From contig NZ_NKFL01000006.1 of assembly GCF_002223055.1 (NCBI RefSeq), forward strand, positions 434,001 to 498,000: a stretch of DNA of 64,000 bases, read 5' to 3'. Of the stretch, positions 7,908 through 16,342 are shown in pieces (within the stretch, counting starts at the first letter, position 1; each line of letters starts with the position of its first letter). A program made the translations under genes and the position numbers. The notes beneath the pieces are model-generated. The model was not told the origin of the DNA and did no database searches. It saw nothing but the letters and a program-made list of their open reading frames with translations. This DNA is from Burkholderia sp. HI2500 (lineage in GTDB: Bacteria > Pseudomonadota > Gammaproteobacteria > Burkholderiales > Burkholderiaceae).

Positions 7908-7943
7908 GACAACTACTTTACGTATTAGACAACTAGTTGTCAA
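7908..7943 (-). promoter_or_regulatory. marR promoter with GACAACTA half-sites and palindrome
   Basis: On the minus strand a perfect -35 TTGACA (complement of 7938-7943) and TAAAGT (complement of 7915-7920) are separated by 17 bases. The 14-base palindrome GACAACTAGTTGTC (7928-7941) covers the -35, and a further GACAACTA half-site lies at 7908-7915 over the -10. This arrangement fits autorepression by the MarR protein encoded just downstream. Confidence 0.7.
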
Positions 7944-8062
7944 TTTTGCGATTAAACGTCACGGAACGAGGCCGGGTAGATAAACTGGCGATGCGATCCG
8001 GCACCGGTAACATTTGCCGCGCCGGATCGCAGGCCAACAATAAGGAACCTGGAGAGAAATCA

Positions 8063-8569
8063 GTGAGAACGATCTGGAAATCGATCGCCGTGCCGTTGAT
8101 GGCGGCGGTATGCGGCACGAGTGCGCATGCCTGTCAGCCGGCCTATCGTCACACCGAGTATTTCGGCGAGCGCGCCTACCTGAGCGAACAAATTCGCGAC
8201 AAGGTGCTCGACGATATCCGTGCCAATCACTACACCGTCATCGAGCCGCAAATCGGCTTGCTGTTCTATCCGATCGTCAGAAAGGGCAACGCGATCTACC
8301 TCGGCAACCAGCCGATCGCGACGGAGAAGGACTCGTTCTGGTATCTCGGGCACGGCTATTACCAGTTGAACGGCCAGCTCTATTACATGGGCGAGCGAGT
8401 CGGTGCGAATCCGAGCGGAGGCACCGTCGTCGTTCATGTCGAGGATCGCACGCGCCCGAGGCCGGACGACTATCCGAAGGGGCGACTGTATTGCCGTGTC
8501 GAGCATCACGCCAGCATCCTCGAAACCTCGGCCGGCCTGCGGATCGAGCGAATCGTCGACGACAACTGA
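8063..8569 (+). CDS. Secreted hypothetical protein (168 aa)
   Basis: The protein starts at a GTG preceded by GGAGAG (8051-8056). It begins with a clear Sec signal peptide (RTIWKSIAVPLMAAVCGTSAHA), with likely cleavage near residue 23 just before a cysteine. The mature part is polar and tyrosine-rich, with the striking stretch YLGHGYYQLNGQLYYMG, which may form beta-sheet. I do not recognise the family. The upstream marR promoter points the other way, so its own promoter would lie within 7944-8060, where I see no strong match. Confidence 0.7.
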   Translation: MRTIWKSIAVPLMAAVCGTSAHACQPAYRHTEYFGERAYLSEQIRDKVLDDIRANHYTVIEPQIGLLFYPIVRKGNAIYLGNQPIATEKDSFWYLGHGYYQLNGQLYYMGERVGANPSGGTVVVHVEDRTRPRPDDYPKGRLYCRVEHHASILETSAGLRIERIVDDN

Positions 8570-8630
8570 GGCGGGTGCGTAGCTGACCCGGCGTGGCGCA
8601 TTTGCCGCGCACGACCGGCAAACCCTTTCC

Positions 8631-8698
8631 GATCAATGGCTTGGTGTCGTTAATGGCAGGTTGTCCACAAGCTTGCCAACACAATCTGTGGAAAAGCC
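8631..8698 (+). repeat. BuR repeat copy 9
   Basis: GATCAATGGCTTGG leads to the core at 8658-8692, with AGGTTGTCCACA in place of AGGATATCCACA and then AGCTTGCCAACACAAT and CTGTGGA. It sits between two convergent genes, 60 bases from each stop at most. It is the last copy I find in the window. Confidence 0.78.
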
Positions 8699-8721
8699 GT
8701 GCGTCGTGCGTCGCCCGCGCG

Positions 8722-10098
8722 TCAGGCCGGCTGCGGAAAGCGCACCGTGACGGTCAGCCCGCGTCCGCCGTGCGTGGTGCCGAGCGCGACCGTCGCGCGA
8801 TGCTGTTCGGCGATCCGCTTGACGATCGACAGCCCGAGCCCGCTGCCCGACGACGTGACGGCCTGCGCGCCTTCACCGCGATAGAAGCGCTCCCACACGT
8901 CGTTGCGTTCGGCTTCCGGGATCCCGGGGCCGTCGTCGGCGACTTCGAGCACGGGCGTCGTGCCGTCGATCCGCGCGGACACATCGACGCGCGCACCGGC
9001 GCCCGCATAGCGGATCGCGTTGTCGACGAGGTTGTTCAGCAGCACGCGCAGCGTGTCCGCATTGCCCGACGTCATCACCGGCGTCGACACGATCGCGCCG
9101 AGATCGATCCGGTGCGCGTCGGCGACGCGCGTGCGATCCGATACCACCGACCGGCACAGCGCGGCGAGATCGACGGGCGCCGATGCGGAAGCGGCCGCCT
9201 GCGCGTCGGGCTCGAGGCGCGCGAGCGTCAGCAACTGCTCGGCGAGGTGGCCGAGGCGCGTCGTGCCCGCCTGGATCTGCGCGAGGATGTGCTCGCGTTC
9301 CTCGGCGGTCGCCGCGCGCCGCAGCAGCTGCGACTGGATCGACAGCCCCATGATCGGCGTGCGCAACTCGTGCGCGGCATCGGCGATGAAGTGGCGCTGC
9401 AGCGTGAACGAGCGGTCGAGGCGCGCGAGCAGGTCGTTGATCGCTTCGGCGAGCGGGCGGACTTCGTTCGGCATCGCGCCCACGTCGACCGGTTCCAGAT
9501 TGTTCGCATTCCTTCGTTTGAGGCCGGATGCAATCGTGCGCAGCGGCCGCAGCCCCGCGCCGATGCCGAACCACAGGCCGATTGCGAGCAGCGGCAGCAT
9601 CGAGAACACCGGCCACAGCAGGTGCACGGCGATGCCCGCGATCGCTTCCCATCGCGCGTGGCGTGCCTGCGCGAGCCGGATCGTCGTGCCGCCGCGCTCG
9701 GTCACATAGGTGCGCCACGGCTGGCCATCGACGTCGACGCTCGCGATGCCTTTCTGCTCGGGCGGCGGCAGTTTCGAATCGCGGTCGGTCGAATATACGA
9801 GCGCGCCGTTGCGCCACACCTGCAGCAGCACGGCGTCGGGATCGCTCGCTTCGAAGCCGTGCTTGCCGTTGGCATGGTTGCTGAACGACAGTTCGCCGTT
9901 CGGGCCGACGACGATCTGCTTCGACATGCTGCGCATCTGGTCGTCGAGCAGGTCGTCGAGTTCGCGCAGTGCGCCCCAGTAGGTGCCCGCACTCGCGACG
10001 AGGCCGATCACGCACGCGGCCGGCATCAGCCACGTCAGCAGGCGCCGCCGCAGCGACGCGTTGCGCCAGCGCGCGATCGCCCGTTGGATGCGCGTCAT
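8722..10098 (-). CDS. Sensor histidine kinase, QseC-like
   Basis: This 458-residue inner-membrane kinase has membrane helices at about 20-42 and 153-180 flanking a periplasmic sensor segment. A HAMP-like linker follows, then the phosphoacceptor H-box HELRTP with His243, and a GHKL ATPase domain with N-box NLVDNAIRY, DDGPGIP and GSGLGLSIVKR. It autophosphorylates and passes the phosphate to the response regulator encoded just upstream. The two genes overlap by four bases, so translation is coupled. The divergent YgiW-like gene gives the same neighbourhood as ygiW-qseBC in enterobacteria. The signal sensed here is unknown. Confidence 0.9.
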   Translation of the reverse strand: MTRIQRAIARWRNASLRRRLLTWLMPAACVIGLVASAGTYWGALRELDDLLDDQMRSMSKQIVVGPNGELSFSNHANGKHGFEASDPDAVLLQVWRNGALVYSTDRDSKLPPPEQKGIASVDVDGQPWRTYVTERGGTTIRLAQARHARWEAIAGIAVHLLWPVFSMLPLLAIGLWFGIGAGLRPLRTIASGLKRRNANNLEPVDVGAMPNEVRPLAEAINDLLARLDRSFTLQRHFIADAAHELRTPIMGLSIQSQLLRRAATAEEREHILAQIQAGTTRLGHLAEQLLTLARLEPDAQAAASASAPVDLAALCRSVVSDRTRVADAHRIDLGAIVSTPVMTSGNADTLRVLLNNLVDNAIRYAGAGARVDVSARIDGTTPVLEVADDGPGIPEAERNDVWERFYRGEGAQAVTSSGSGLGLSIVKRIAEQHRATVALGTTHGGRGLTVTVRFPQPA

Positions 10099-10757
10099 GC
10101 GCCGTCACCGATCCGGTAGCCGACGCCGCGCACCGTGCGGATCATGTCGTGGCCGAGTTTCTTGCGCAGGTTGTGAATATGCACCTGCACGGCGTTGCTC
10201 TCGATTTCCTCGCCCCAGCTGTACAGCCGTTCCTCGAACTGCTCGCGCGAGATCACCGCGCCCGGGTCGCGCATCAGCTCGTGCAGCAGCACGAACTCCT
10301 TCGGCGACAGCGGCACTTCGTCGTCGTTGAGCCAGACGAGGTGCTTGACGGGATCGAGCCGCAGCGGGCCGATCACGAGCGTCGTCTGCGCGCGGCCCGC
10401 ATGGCGGCGGGTCACGGCGCGGATGCGGGCGAGCAGTTCGTCGAGCTCGAACGGCTTGACGAGATAGTCGTCGGCGCCGCTGTCGAGGCCCGCGATGCGG
10501 TCGGGCACGCCGTCGCGCGCGGTGATGATGATCGCGGGGAGGGTCTCGTCGCGGCGGCGCAGCGCGGCGAGCACCGACAGGCCGTCGCGGTTCGGCAGCC
10601 CGAGATCGAGCAGCAGCAGGCCGTAGCCGGTCGCGCGCAGCGCGAGCGACGCGGCGTCGCCGTCCTTCACCCAGTCGACCGCGAAGCCTTCCTGTTTGAG
10701 GCCCTGTTCGAGCCCGCTGCCGATCAGCGGATCGTCCTCGACGAGCAATACGCGCAT
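10095..10757 (-). CDS. OmpR/QseB-family response regulator
   Basis: This 220-residue regulator has an N-terminal receiver domain with the acidic pair at residues 8-9, phosphoacceptor Asp51 in LLLLDLGLP and the conserved Lys in DYLVKPFE. A C-terminal winged helix-turn-helix (about 125-218) ends in the classic RTVRGVGYRI. The ATG at 10757 begins the receiver as MRVLLVEDD; a TTG six codons upstream is less likely. It forms an operon with the kinase. The shared intergenic region contains a direct repeat of the CTTAA type that QseB/PmrA-like regulators bind, so control of both directions is probable. Confidence 0.9.
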   Translation of the reverse strand: MRVLLVEDDPLIGSGLEQGLKQEGFAVDWVKDGDAASLALRATGYGLLLLDLGLPNRDGLSVLAALRRRDETLPAIIITARDGVPDRIAGLDSGADDYLVKPFELDELLARIRAVTRRHAGRAQTTLVIGPLRLDPVKHLVWLNDDEVPLSPKEFVLLHELMRDPGAVISREQFEERLYSWGEEIESNAVQVHIHNLRKKLGHDMIRTVRGVGYRIGDGA

Positions 10758-10819
10758 GAATTCGTGTCTCTTCAACGGGGCGCCGTGGCACCCGGGGTTC
10801 CCATGATAAGCGCCCGTGT

Positions 10820-10836
10820 CTTAGGCGCAGCTTAAA
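10820..10836. promoter_or_regulatory. PmrA/QseB-type direct-repeat box
   Basis: CTTAGG-N5-CTTAAA at 10820-10836 fits the (C/T)TTAA(T/G)-N5-(C/T)TTAA(T/G) half-site layout used by PmrA/QseB-like OmpR-family regulators. It lies about 60 bases upstream of the response-regulator start. A further CTTAAT occurs at 10912-10917 near the divergent gene. Confidence 0.55.
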
Positions 10837-10918
10837 TGCGGGCGGCGCGCGGCGGGCGCTCCCGTGCGTCCGATGCGGCACCGCGTCGCTTTCGGGCGAC
10901 CTTCAGGTTTGCTTAATC

Positions 10919-10931
10919 TTACGGTCCGTAA
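10919..10931. promoter_or_regulatory. TTACGG-T-CCGTAA palindrome
   Basis: This perfect 6-1-6 palindrome lies about 60 bases before the ygiW-like start and directly abuts a CTTAAT motif. Its position suits an operator for the OB-fold gene, but I cannot assign a regulator. Confidence 0.4.
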
Positions 10932-10989
10932 TCTGGCGCCGTCGCGTTCAACGGGGCGCGGCGTCACATCGAAGAAGAGGACCACGATC

Positions 10990-11343
10990 ATGAAACACCT
11001 GGCCAGAATCCTGACGGTTGCGCTCGCCACGCTGCCCGCCGCCGTCTACGCGCAATACACGGGGCCGTCCACGCTGACCACGACCACCGTGAAGGAGCTG
11101 CTCGCGAACGGCAAGGACGACCAGCACGTGCAGCTGCAGGGTCGCATCGTCAAGCATGTCGGCGGCGAGGATTACGAATTCGCCGATGCGACCGGCACGA
11201 TCCGCGTCGAGATCGACCGCAAGCTGTGGGCGGCCGGCCAGCCCGTCAGCGACAAGAACGAAGTGAAGGTGACCGGCGAATTCGAGCGCAAATGGTCAGG
11301 CAGCGTGAAGGTCGACGCCGATCACGTCGAAGTGCTGCGCTGA
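10990..11343 (+). CDS. YgiW/YdeI-like periplasmic OB-fold protein
   Basis: This 117-residue protein has a Sec signal peptide ending near AVYA (residue 21) and a bacterial OB-fold domain (BOF family). The diagnostic segments are TVKELL..GKDDQHVQLQGRIVKHVGGEDYEFADATGTIRVEIDRKLW and VKVTGEFE. E. coli homologues are stress-induced periplasmic proteins linked to peroxide, cadmium and acid tolerance and encoded beside qseBC. Here the gene is divergent from the QseBC-like pair rather than upstream in the same operon. The start at 10990 is set by the signal peptide and an AGAGGA site about nine bases upstream. Confidence 0.85.
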   Translation: MKHLARILTVALATLPAAVYAQYTGPSTLTTTTVKELLANGKDDQHVQLQGRIVKHVGGEDYEFADATGTIRVEIDRKLWAAGQPVSDKNEVKVTGEFERKWSGSVKVDADHVEVLR

Positions 11344-11398
11344 CCGGTGCGCGCGGGGCCGGTGATACCATGGACGACCGGTTCCCGTTCCCACCAAG

Positions 11399-12259
11399 AT
11401 GGCCGCCAATTTCGACGAACTCGCGTCCCGGATCCGGGCGCAATTTTCCGAGCTGAGCCCGCAATTCCAGGCGGGCGCTGCCTTCCTGCTCGATCATCCC
11501 GACGAAGTCGCCACCTCGTCGATGCGCAAGGTCGCCCAGCGCGCGCAGGTGCAGCCCGCCTCGCTCGTGCGGCTCGCGCAGCAATTCGGTTTCCCCGGCT
11601 GGAACGAGCTGCGCGACCTGTGCGTGGCACGCGTACGCACGCGCCCCGAGCCGCTCACGCAGCGGGCACGCTCGCTCGTGCGGCCCGACGCGCAGGCGTC
11701 GCTCGCGCACGACCTGCTCGCCGCGCAACAACACAACCTGTCGGCCACCGCCGCGCAGAACGAGCACGCGCTCGCCGATGCCGCGAAACTGATCCGCAAG
11801 GCGTCGCACGTGCACGTCGCGGGGTTTCGCTCGTGTTATCCGGTCGCGTTCGGCTTCGTGTACGGCTACCGGCTGTTCCGTCCGACCGTGTCGCTGCTCA
11901 ATGGCGTCGCCGGTTCGCTCGAGATGGAGCTGCGCACGATCGCGAAGCAGAGCGTGACCGTCGTCGTCAGTTTCGCGCCGTATTCGCAGGAAGCGACGCG
12001 CGTCGCGCAGGCCGCGAAGGCGCAGGGCAGCCGGATCGTCGCGATCACCGACAGCGCGGTGTCGCCGATCGCACTGCACGCGGATGCGCAACTGATCTTC
12101 ACGCACGACAGCCCGTCGTTCTTTCCGTCGCTGGTGGCCGCGCATGCGATGGCCGAAGCGCTGGTCGCGCAGTTGCTGGCGCTCGAAGGCAGCGATGCGA
12201 TCGCGGCGCTCGAGCGCACGGAAGCGGAACTGCACGCGAAGGGCGCTTACGTCGTCTGA
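11399..12259 (+). CDS. RpiR/MurR-family regulator with SIS domain
   Basis: This 286-residue protein has an N-terminal RpiR helix-turn-helix (about 1-78, with SSMRKVAQRAQVQPASLVRLAQQFGFPGWNELR split across it). A SIS sugar-phosphate-binding domain follows (about 120-260), with HVAGFRSCYPVAFGF and VVSFAPYSQEAT as ligand-loop candidates. Such regulators respond to phosphosugars or related metabolites. No sugar-catabolic gene is adjacent, and the next gene is a GNAT acetyltransferase 55 bases downstream. The effector is therefore unknown. Confidence 0.85.
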   Translation: MAANFDELASRIRAQFSELSPQFQAGAAFLLDHPDEVATSSMRKVAQRAQVQPASLVRLAQQFGFPGWNELRDLCVARVRTRPEPLTQRARSLVRPDAQASLAHDLLAAQQHNLSATAAQNEHALADAAKLIRKASHVHVAGFRSCYPVAFGFVYGYRLFRPTVSLLNGVAGSLEMELRTIAKQSVTVVVSFAPYSQEATRVAQAAKAQGSRIVAITDSAVSPIALHADAQLIFTHDSPSFFPSLVAAHAMAEALVAQLLALEGSDAIAALERTEAELHAKGAYVV

Positions 12260-12314
12260 CGCGGTGCGTGCGGCGTCGCTCCTTCCTCATTCAGGATTCA
12301 AGCGGATTCAACCG

Positions 12315-12740
12315 ATGACGTTCACATACGAGGTGACGGACGCGGGCGACGCGAACGTGCGCAAGCAGATCGTCGCGCCGCTCATCCGGTTCAACGAAAG
12401 CCAGGCGGGCCCGATCGACGCGCGTCCGCTGGCCGTGGTCGTGACCGATGGCGAGGGCGCGGTGGTCGGTGGCCTGTGGGGCAGCACGGCGTACGGCTGG
12501 CTGCATGTCGACCTGCTCGTGGTGCCCGAGGCCGCGCGCGGCCAGGGCGCGGGCACGCGCATCATGGATCTGGCCGAGGCGGAAGCCGTCGCGCGCGGCT
12601 GCCACAGCGCGTGGCTCGACACGTTCGACTTCCAGGCACGGCCGTTCTACGAGAAACGCGGCTATGTCCGCTTCGGGGAGCTGCCGGATTATCCGGTCGG
12701 ACACGCGCGCATTTTCCTGACGAAGCAGCTCGCGGGCTGA
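12315..12740 (+). CDS. GNAT-family N-acetyltransferase
   Basis: This 141-residue protein carries the GNAT acetyl-CoA motif A (VDLLVVPEAARGQGAGTRIM, R/Q-x-x-G-x-G/A form) at about residues 60-80. The C-terminal FYEKRGYVRFGELPDYPVGH region is typical of the family. The acceptor substrate cannot be predicted. It lies downstream of the RpiR-type regulator on the same strand and may be cotranscribed with it. The ATG at 12315 begins the conserved domain; no strong Shine-Dalgarno is visible. Confidence 0.8.
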   Translation: MTFTYEVTDAGDANVRKQIVAPLIRFNESQAGPIDARPLAVVVTDGEGAVVGGLWGSTAYGWLHVDLLVVPEAARGQGAGTRIMDLAEAEAVARGCHSAWLDTFDFQARPFYEKRGYVRFGELPDYPVGHARIFLTKQLAG

Positions 12741-12933
12741 GTGTCGCCGCCGCAGGGCGCGGCGCGGTTGACGTCGCCGCCGGCCGTCGCCTAGGATACC
12801 GGGCAGCGATGCAGGTCGCTTCCGGGTCCGCGGAAAGGGTTGAACCCACCTGTCGCAGCGAATTCAGCTTTCCCCCTGTCCTTTGTGCTGGCGGTATTGC
12901 GGACCTTCGGCCATTCACTGCACGAGGATCCGC

Positions 12934-14601
12934 ATGAAAAAGCTGCCTCCCAACGCCCATCCCGATCATCTGAAAAAGCAGGCCAAGGCATTGTTGCGCC
13001 TGTACCGGCAAGGCGACGCCGATGCCGTCGCGCGCTTTGTCCGGTTTCTCCCTGCCGCCGCGAACCGCACGCACGACGAAGCGCTCGCGCTCGGGCTTCG
13101 GCTGCATGACGCGCAATCGTGCATCGCGCGCGAGTACGGCTTTGCGTCATGGGCCGATCTCGGCGCGTTCGTCGAAACGCATGCGCTGGCGGGGCAACAG
13201 CGCGCGCAGCTGGTCCGGCGCTGGCTCGACCTGGCGTACGGCGGCGACGTGACCGGTGGCGTCGACGCGCCCCGGCCGCGCGTCGCCGTGCAATTGTTGC
13301 TCGACCATCCCGAGCTCGTCGCGGACGATCCGACCATCGCCTGCGCGGCCGGCGACCTCGACGCCGTGAAGGCGGCGCTGGGCGCCGATCCCGGCTGGAT
13401 CGCGCGCGCCGGCGGCCCGTTGAAGCTGCCGCCATTGGTCGCCGTCACGCATTCGCGGCTCGGGCAGCTTCCCGAGTTCGCCGCCAGGCTGCGCGCCTGC
13501 GCGCGTCTTCTGCTCGATGCCGGCGCCGATCCGAACCAGCGGATCGGCAACCGCTTTCCGCCTGCGTCGCTCGCCGAACCCGACGAAGCGGGGCCGCTGT
13601 CGGCGCTGTACGGCGCGGCGGGCGTCAATCGCGATCCGGTTCTCACCGCGATGCTGCTGGAAGCCGGCGCCGACCCGAACGACGGCGAATCGCTGTATCA
13701 CTCGGTGGAGCATCCGGCCTGCACGCGCGTGCTGCTCGAACACGGCGCGCGGGTGGGCGGGACGAATGCGTTGCGGCGCGCGTTCGACATGCGCGATGCC
13801 GACGCGCTCGAACTGCTGCTCGCGCATGGCGGCGACCCGAACGAGCCGCCCGGCGCGGGGCTGGCGCAAACCTGGGGCGCGCCGTTGTTGCGAGCGATCG
13901 GCGTGCGCTGCTCGGCGCGCCACGTCGCCGCGCTGCTGGCGGCCGGCGCCGATCCCCGCGCGCAAACGCCGACAGGCATCAGTGCGTACCGGCTGGCGAT
14001 GCAGACCGGGCTGTCCGACGTCGCGGCCTTGTTGCGGGCGGCCGGCGCGGAAGAGGCGCTCGACGCGGCGGACGCGTTCGTGGCGGCCTGCGCGCGCGCC
14101 GACGCCGACGATGCGCGGCGCATCCAGGCGCGGCATCCCGAACTGCCCGGCGCGCTGCCCGCTGAACGGCTGCGGTTGCTGCCGGACGCCGCCGCATGGG
14201 GTTCGGGCGACGCGGTGAAGGTCATGGTCGAACTGGGCTGGCCGATCGCCGCGCGCGGCGGCGACTGGGACGCGAGTGCGCTGAATCACGCGGTGTTCCG
14301 CGGCGACGCGGACTTGCTGGCGTTCCTGCTCGCGCACGGCGCGAACTGGCGCGACCTGCACGGGTTCGGGAGCGACGCGCTCGGCACGTTGTCGTGGGCA
14401 TCCGTCAACGAACCGGAGCAGGTCGGCGCGGCCGACTGGGAGGCATGCGCGCGGGTGCTGCTCGCGCACGGCGTGCCGCACGCCACGCGGGATCCGTCGA
14501 ATCCGGACGACGTGCTGATCGACGGCCGCGCGATGCGCTTCTCCGAGGCCGTCACCGACGTGTTGCTCGGCATCGACGGCGGGCCGGCCGCATCGATCTG
14601 A
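12934..14601 (+). CDS. Ankyrin-repeat protein (555 aa)
   Basis: The protein starts at an ATG with GAGGA ten bases upstream. Residues 1-100 form a basic, helical N-terminal domain containing ..HDAQSCIAREYGFASWADL.., a motif often found ahead of ankyrin repeats in bacterial proteins. From about residue 130 onward there are degenerate ankyrin repeats, recognisable by repeated LLLDAGADPNQR, MLLEAGADPND, LLLAHGGDPNE, ALLAAGADPRA and FLLAHGANWRD consensus pieces. There is no signal peptide, so it is probably cytosolic and acts through protein binding. Partners are unknown. Confidence 0.85.
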   Translation: MKKLPPNAHPDHLKKQAKALLRLYRQGDADAVARFVRFLPAAANRTHDEALALGLRLHDAQSCIAREYGFASWADLGAFVETHALAGQQRAQLVRRWLDLAYGGDVTGGVDAPRPRVAVQLLLDHPELVADDPTIACAAGDLDAVKAALGADPGWIARAGGPLKLPPLVAVTHSRLGQLPEFAARLRACARLLLDAGADPNQRIGNRFPPASLAEPDEAGPLSALYGAAGVNRDPVLTAMLLEAGADPNDGESLYHSVEHPACTRVLLEHGARVGGTNALRRAFDMRDADALELLLAHGGDPNEPPGAGLAQTWGAPLLRAIGVRCSARHVAALLAAGADPRAQTPTGISAYRLAMQTGLSDVAALLRAAGAEEALDAADAFVAACARADADDARRIQARHPELPGALPAERLRLLPDAAAWGSGDAVKVMVELGWPIAARGGDWDASALNHAVFRGDADLLAFLLAHGANWRDLHGFGSDALGTLSWASVNEPEQVGAADWEACARVLLAHGVPHATRDPSNPDDVLIDGRAMRFSEAVTDVLLGIDGGPAASI

Positions 14602-14609
14602 ACAATCGT

Positions 14610-14642
14610 GGGCCGGCGACGGGCAGGCGGCGGCGCCGGCCC
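14610..14642. terminator. GC-rich hairpin after the ankyrin gene
   Basis: Arms GGGCCGGCG (14610-14618) and CGCCGGCCC (14634-14642) are perfectly complementary with a 15-base loop, starting eight bases after the stop codon. No T-run follows. A terminator role is plausible but unproven. Confidence 0.4.
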
Positions 14643-14776
14643 GCTCGTGGCCGGCTGCGGGCGTACGGTCGGCGTGCCGGGTTTTCCCGGTCGCGCGACG
14701 ACATTTCGGCGAACGCTGAAACGTCGCGTGCACGACCGGCGTAAGCTCGGTCGTCACCTTCCTTCCGGAGTCCGCG

Positions 14777-15637
14777 ATGACCCGTTCCGACCTGCAAGCC
14801 CGCCAAGCCGAAGCCTTCCGCGCCCTGCATGCGCGCCCCGGCGCCTTCATCATCCCGAACCCGTGGGACGCCGGCACCGCGCGACTGCTCGCGATGGCCG
14901 GCTTCGAGGCGCTCGCGACCACGAGTGCCGGCTACGCGTTTTCGAAAGGGCAGCCCGACAACGCGATCGACCGCGACGCGATGCTCGATCACATCGCCGA
15001 GATCGTCTCCGCGGGCGGCTTGCCCGTCAGCGCGGATCTGGAGAACGGCTTCGGCGACGCGCCCGACACGGTGGCCGAAACGATCCGGCTCGCCGCCGAG
15101 GCCGGCGCGGTGGGCGGCTCGATCGAGGATGCGACGGGCCGCGCCGATGCGCCGATCTATGCCCGCGACGCTGCGATCGAGCGTATCGCGGCGGCCGTCG
15201 CCGCGGCACGCGCGCTGCCGTTTCCGTTCACGCTGACGGCGCGCTGCGAAAACTACCTGCATGGCCGCCCCGACCTAGCCGACACGATCGCGCGGCTCGT
15301 CGCCTATCGCGATGCGGGCGCCGACGTGCTGTACGCGCCGGGCATCACCGATGCGGACGACATCGCGGCGGTGACGCAGGCGGTCGGCGCGCCCGTGAAC
15401 GTCGTGATGGGGCTGCAGGGCGGCTTGCTGAGCCTCGACGCGCTGGCGGCGCTCGGCGTGAAGCGCGTGAGCGTCGGCGGCGCGCTGGCGCGGGCCGCGC
15501 TCGGCGCGTTTCTGCGCGCGGCGAAGGAGATGGCGCAGGACGGCACGTTTACGTTTACGCAAGCTGCCGTGCCCGGGCGCGATATCAACCGCTGGTTTGC
15601 GTCACCCGATAATTCGCCGGTTTTGTTCGGGGAATGA
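14777..15637 (+). CDS. Isocitrate lyase/PEP mutase superfamily protein
   Basis: This 286-residue TIM-barrel protein belongs to the PEP mutase/isocitrate lyase superfamily. It opens with RQAEAFRALHARPGAFIIPNPWDAGTARLLAMAGFEALATTSAGYAFSKG in the expected order and has the acidic metal-site strand SADLENGFGD and the EDATGRADAPIY segment. Members break or make C-C or P-C bonds in 2-oxo acids; this subgroup is mostly uncharacterised and lacks the classical KKCGH lyase motif. The ATG has CGGAG about nine bases upstream. It appears to stand alone, with an AT-richer gap after it. Confidence 0.82.
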   Translation: MTRSDLQARQAEAFRALHARPGAFIIPNPWDAGTARLLAMAGFEALATTSAGYAFSKGQPDNAIDRDAMLDHIAEIVSAGGLPVSADLENGFGDAPDTVAETIRLAAEAGAVGGSIEDATGRADAPIYARDAAIERIAAAVAAARALPFPFTLTARCENYLHGRPDLADTIARLVAYRDAGADVLYAPGITDADDIAAVTQAVGAPVNVVMGLQGGLLSLDALAALGVKRVSVGGALARAALGAFLRAAKEMAQDGTFTFTQAAVPGRDINRWFASPDNSPVLFGE

Positions 15638-15974
15638 GCGCAGATAAATGGTGGGATCGTTTCCAGTCGAAAGCCGATTGACAATAATCAACCGATTTCG
15701 CGTCTGAATTAAACATCGGTGACGACGAAAAATACATCGTCTATTCTCCGCATTCCCGCCCGTTCGGCTGGCGCCGGCGCATAAGCCGCGCCGGACCGGG
15801 CGATCGGGCGATCGCCGGGCGCGTCGATGCCGCGCATTGTTGCATTTCCTCGGTCAGTATGTTTTTGACCGCGGGAGTTGCCGGCTGATTATTTGATTGA
15901 TAATCTGCGGCACGTTCGAAAGGACAGTGGGTGGTCCGCCGGGAATATCGATATATATAAATGCTGAGAGAGCG
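15638..15974. other. AT-richer intergenic region before the YodC-like gene
   Basis: This 337-base gap is clearly richer in A+T than its surroundings at both ends (15640-15740 and 15860-15965). It is a plausible promoter region for the small DUF2158 gene. I see no convincing gene or long repeat in it. Confidence 0.5.
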
Positions 15975-16241
15975 ATGACGAACCGAGAAAATCAACGCGT
16001 CAGGTTTCGCGTCGGCGATGTCGTGACGCTGAAGACGGGCGGGCCACGCATGACCGTCACCTATGCCGGGCCGGTCGTATTCGACGACGGCGACTGGCTG
16101 ATCTGCCAGTGGTTCGACGAAAACGGCGAATTCCGGCAGGAAATGTTCCCTCACGACACGGTGGTGGCCGAGCCGCGCGCGATTTCGGCCGGGCGCGTTC
16201 GCATGCGGATGCAGTCGCATCGCTACCGGTCGGCTGCCTGA
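15975..16241 (+). CDS. YodC/DUF2158-family small protein
   Basis: This 88-residue cytosolic protein has the DUF2158 pattern FRVGDVVTLKTGGPRMTV followed by DWLICQWFDENGE, close to E. coli YodC in layout but with a basic C-terminal extension (RVRMRMQSHRYRS). The function of the family is not established. The ATG at 15975 follows GAGAG at about 15965-15970, and an earlier in-frame start is rejected because its leader is not family-like. Confidence 0.8.
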   Translation: MTNRENQRVRFRVGDVVTLKTGGPRMTVTYAGPVVFDDGDWLICQWFDENGEFRQEMFPHDTVVAEPRAISAGRVRMRMQSHRYRSAA

Positions 16242-16342
16242 CGATTCGCTGTCGTCGCGATGCCGTCACGCCCGGCACCCGCGCCGCGACATTTCACGTC
16301 AGCCCGAAACATGCGGCCGTGCACTGCGCCGATACTGTCTGC

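Noticed and set aside
7937..8062. Longer start for the secreted protein at 8063
   Set aside because: It would overlap the marR operator and add 42 residues before a clear signal peptide; GTG 8063 has a proper ribosome binding site.
3422..8698. Regularly repeated units considered as a CRISPR array
   Set aside because: The copies are spaced hundreds to thousands of bases apart with genes between them, spacers are not of constant length, and no cas gene is present.
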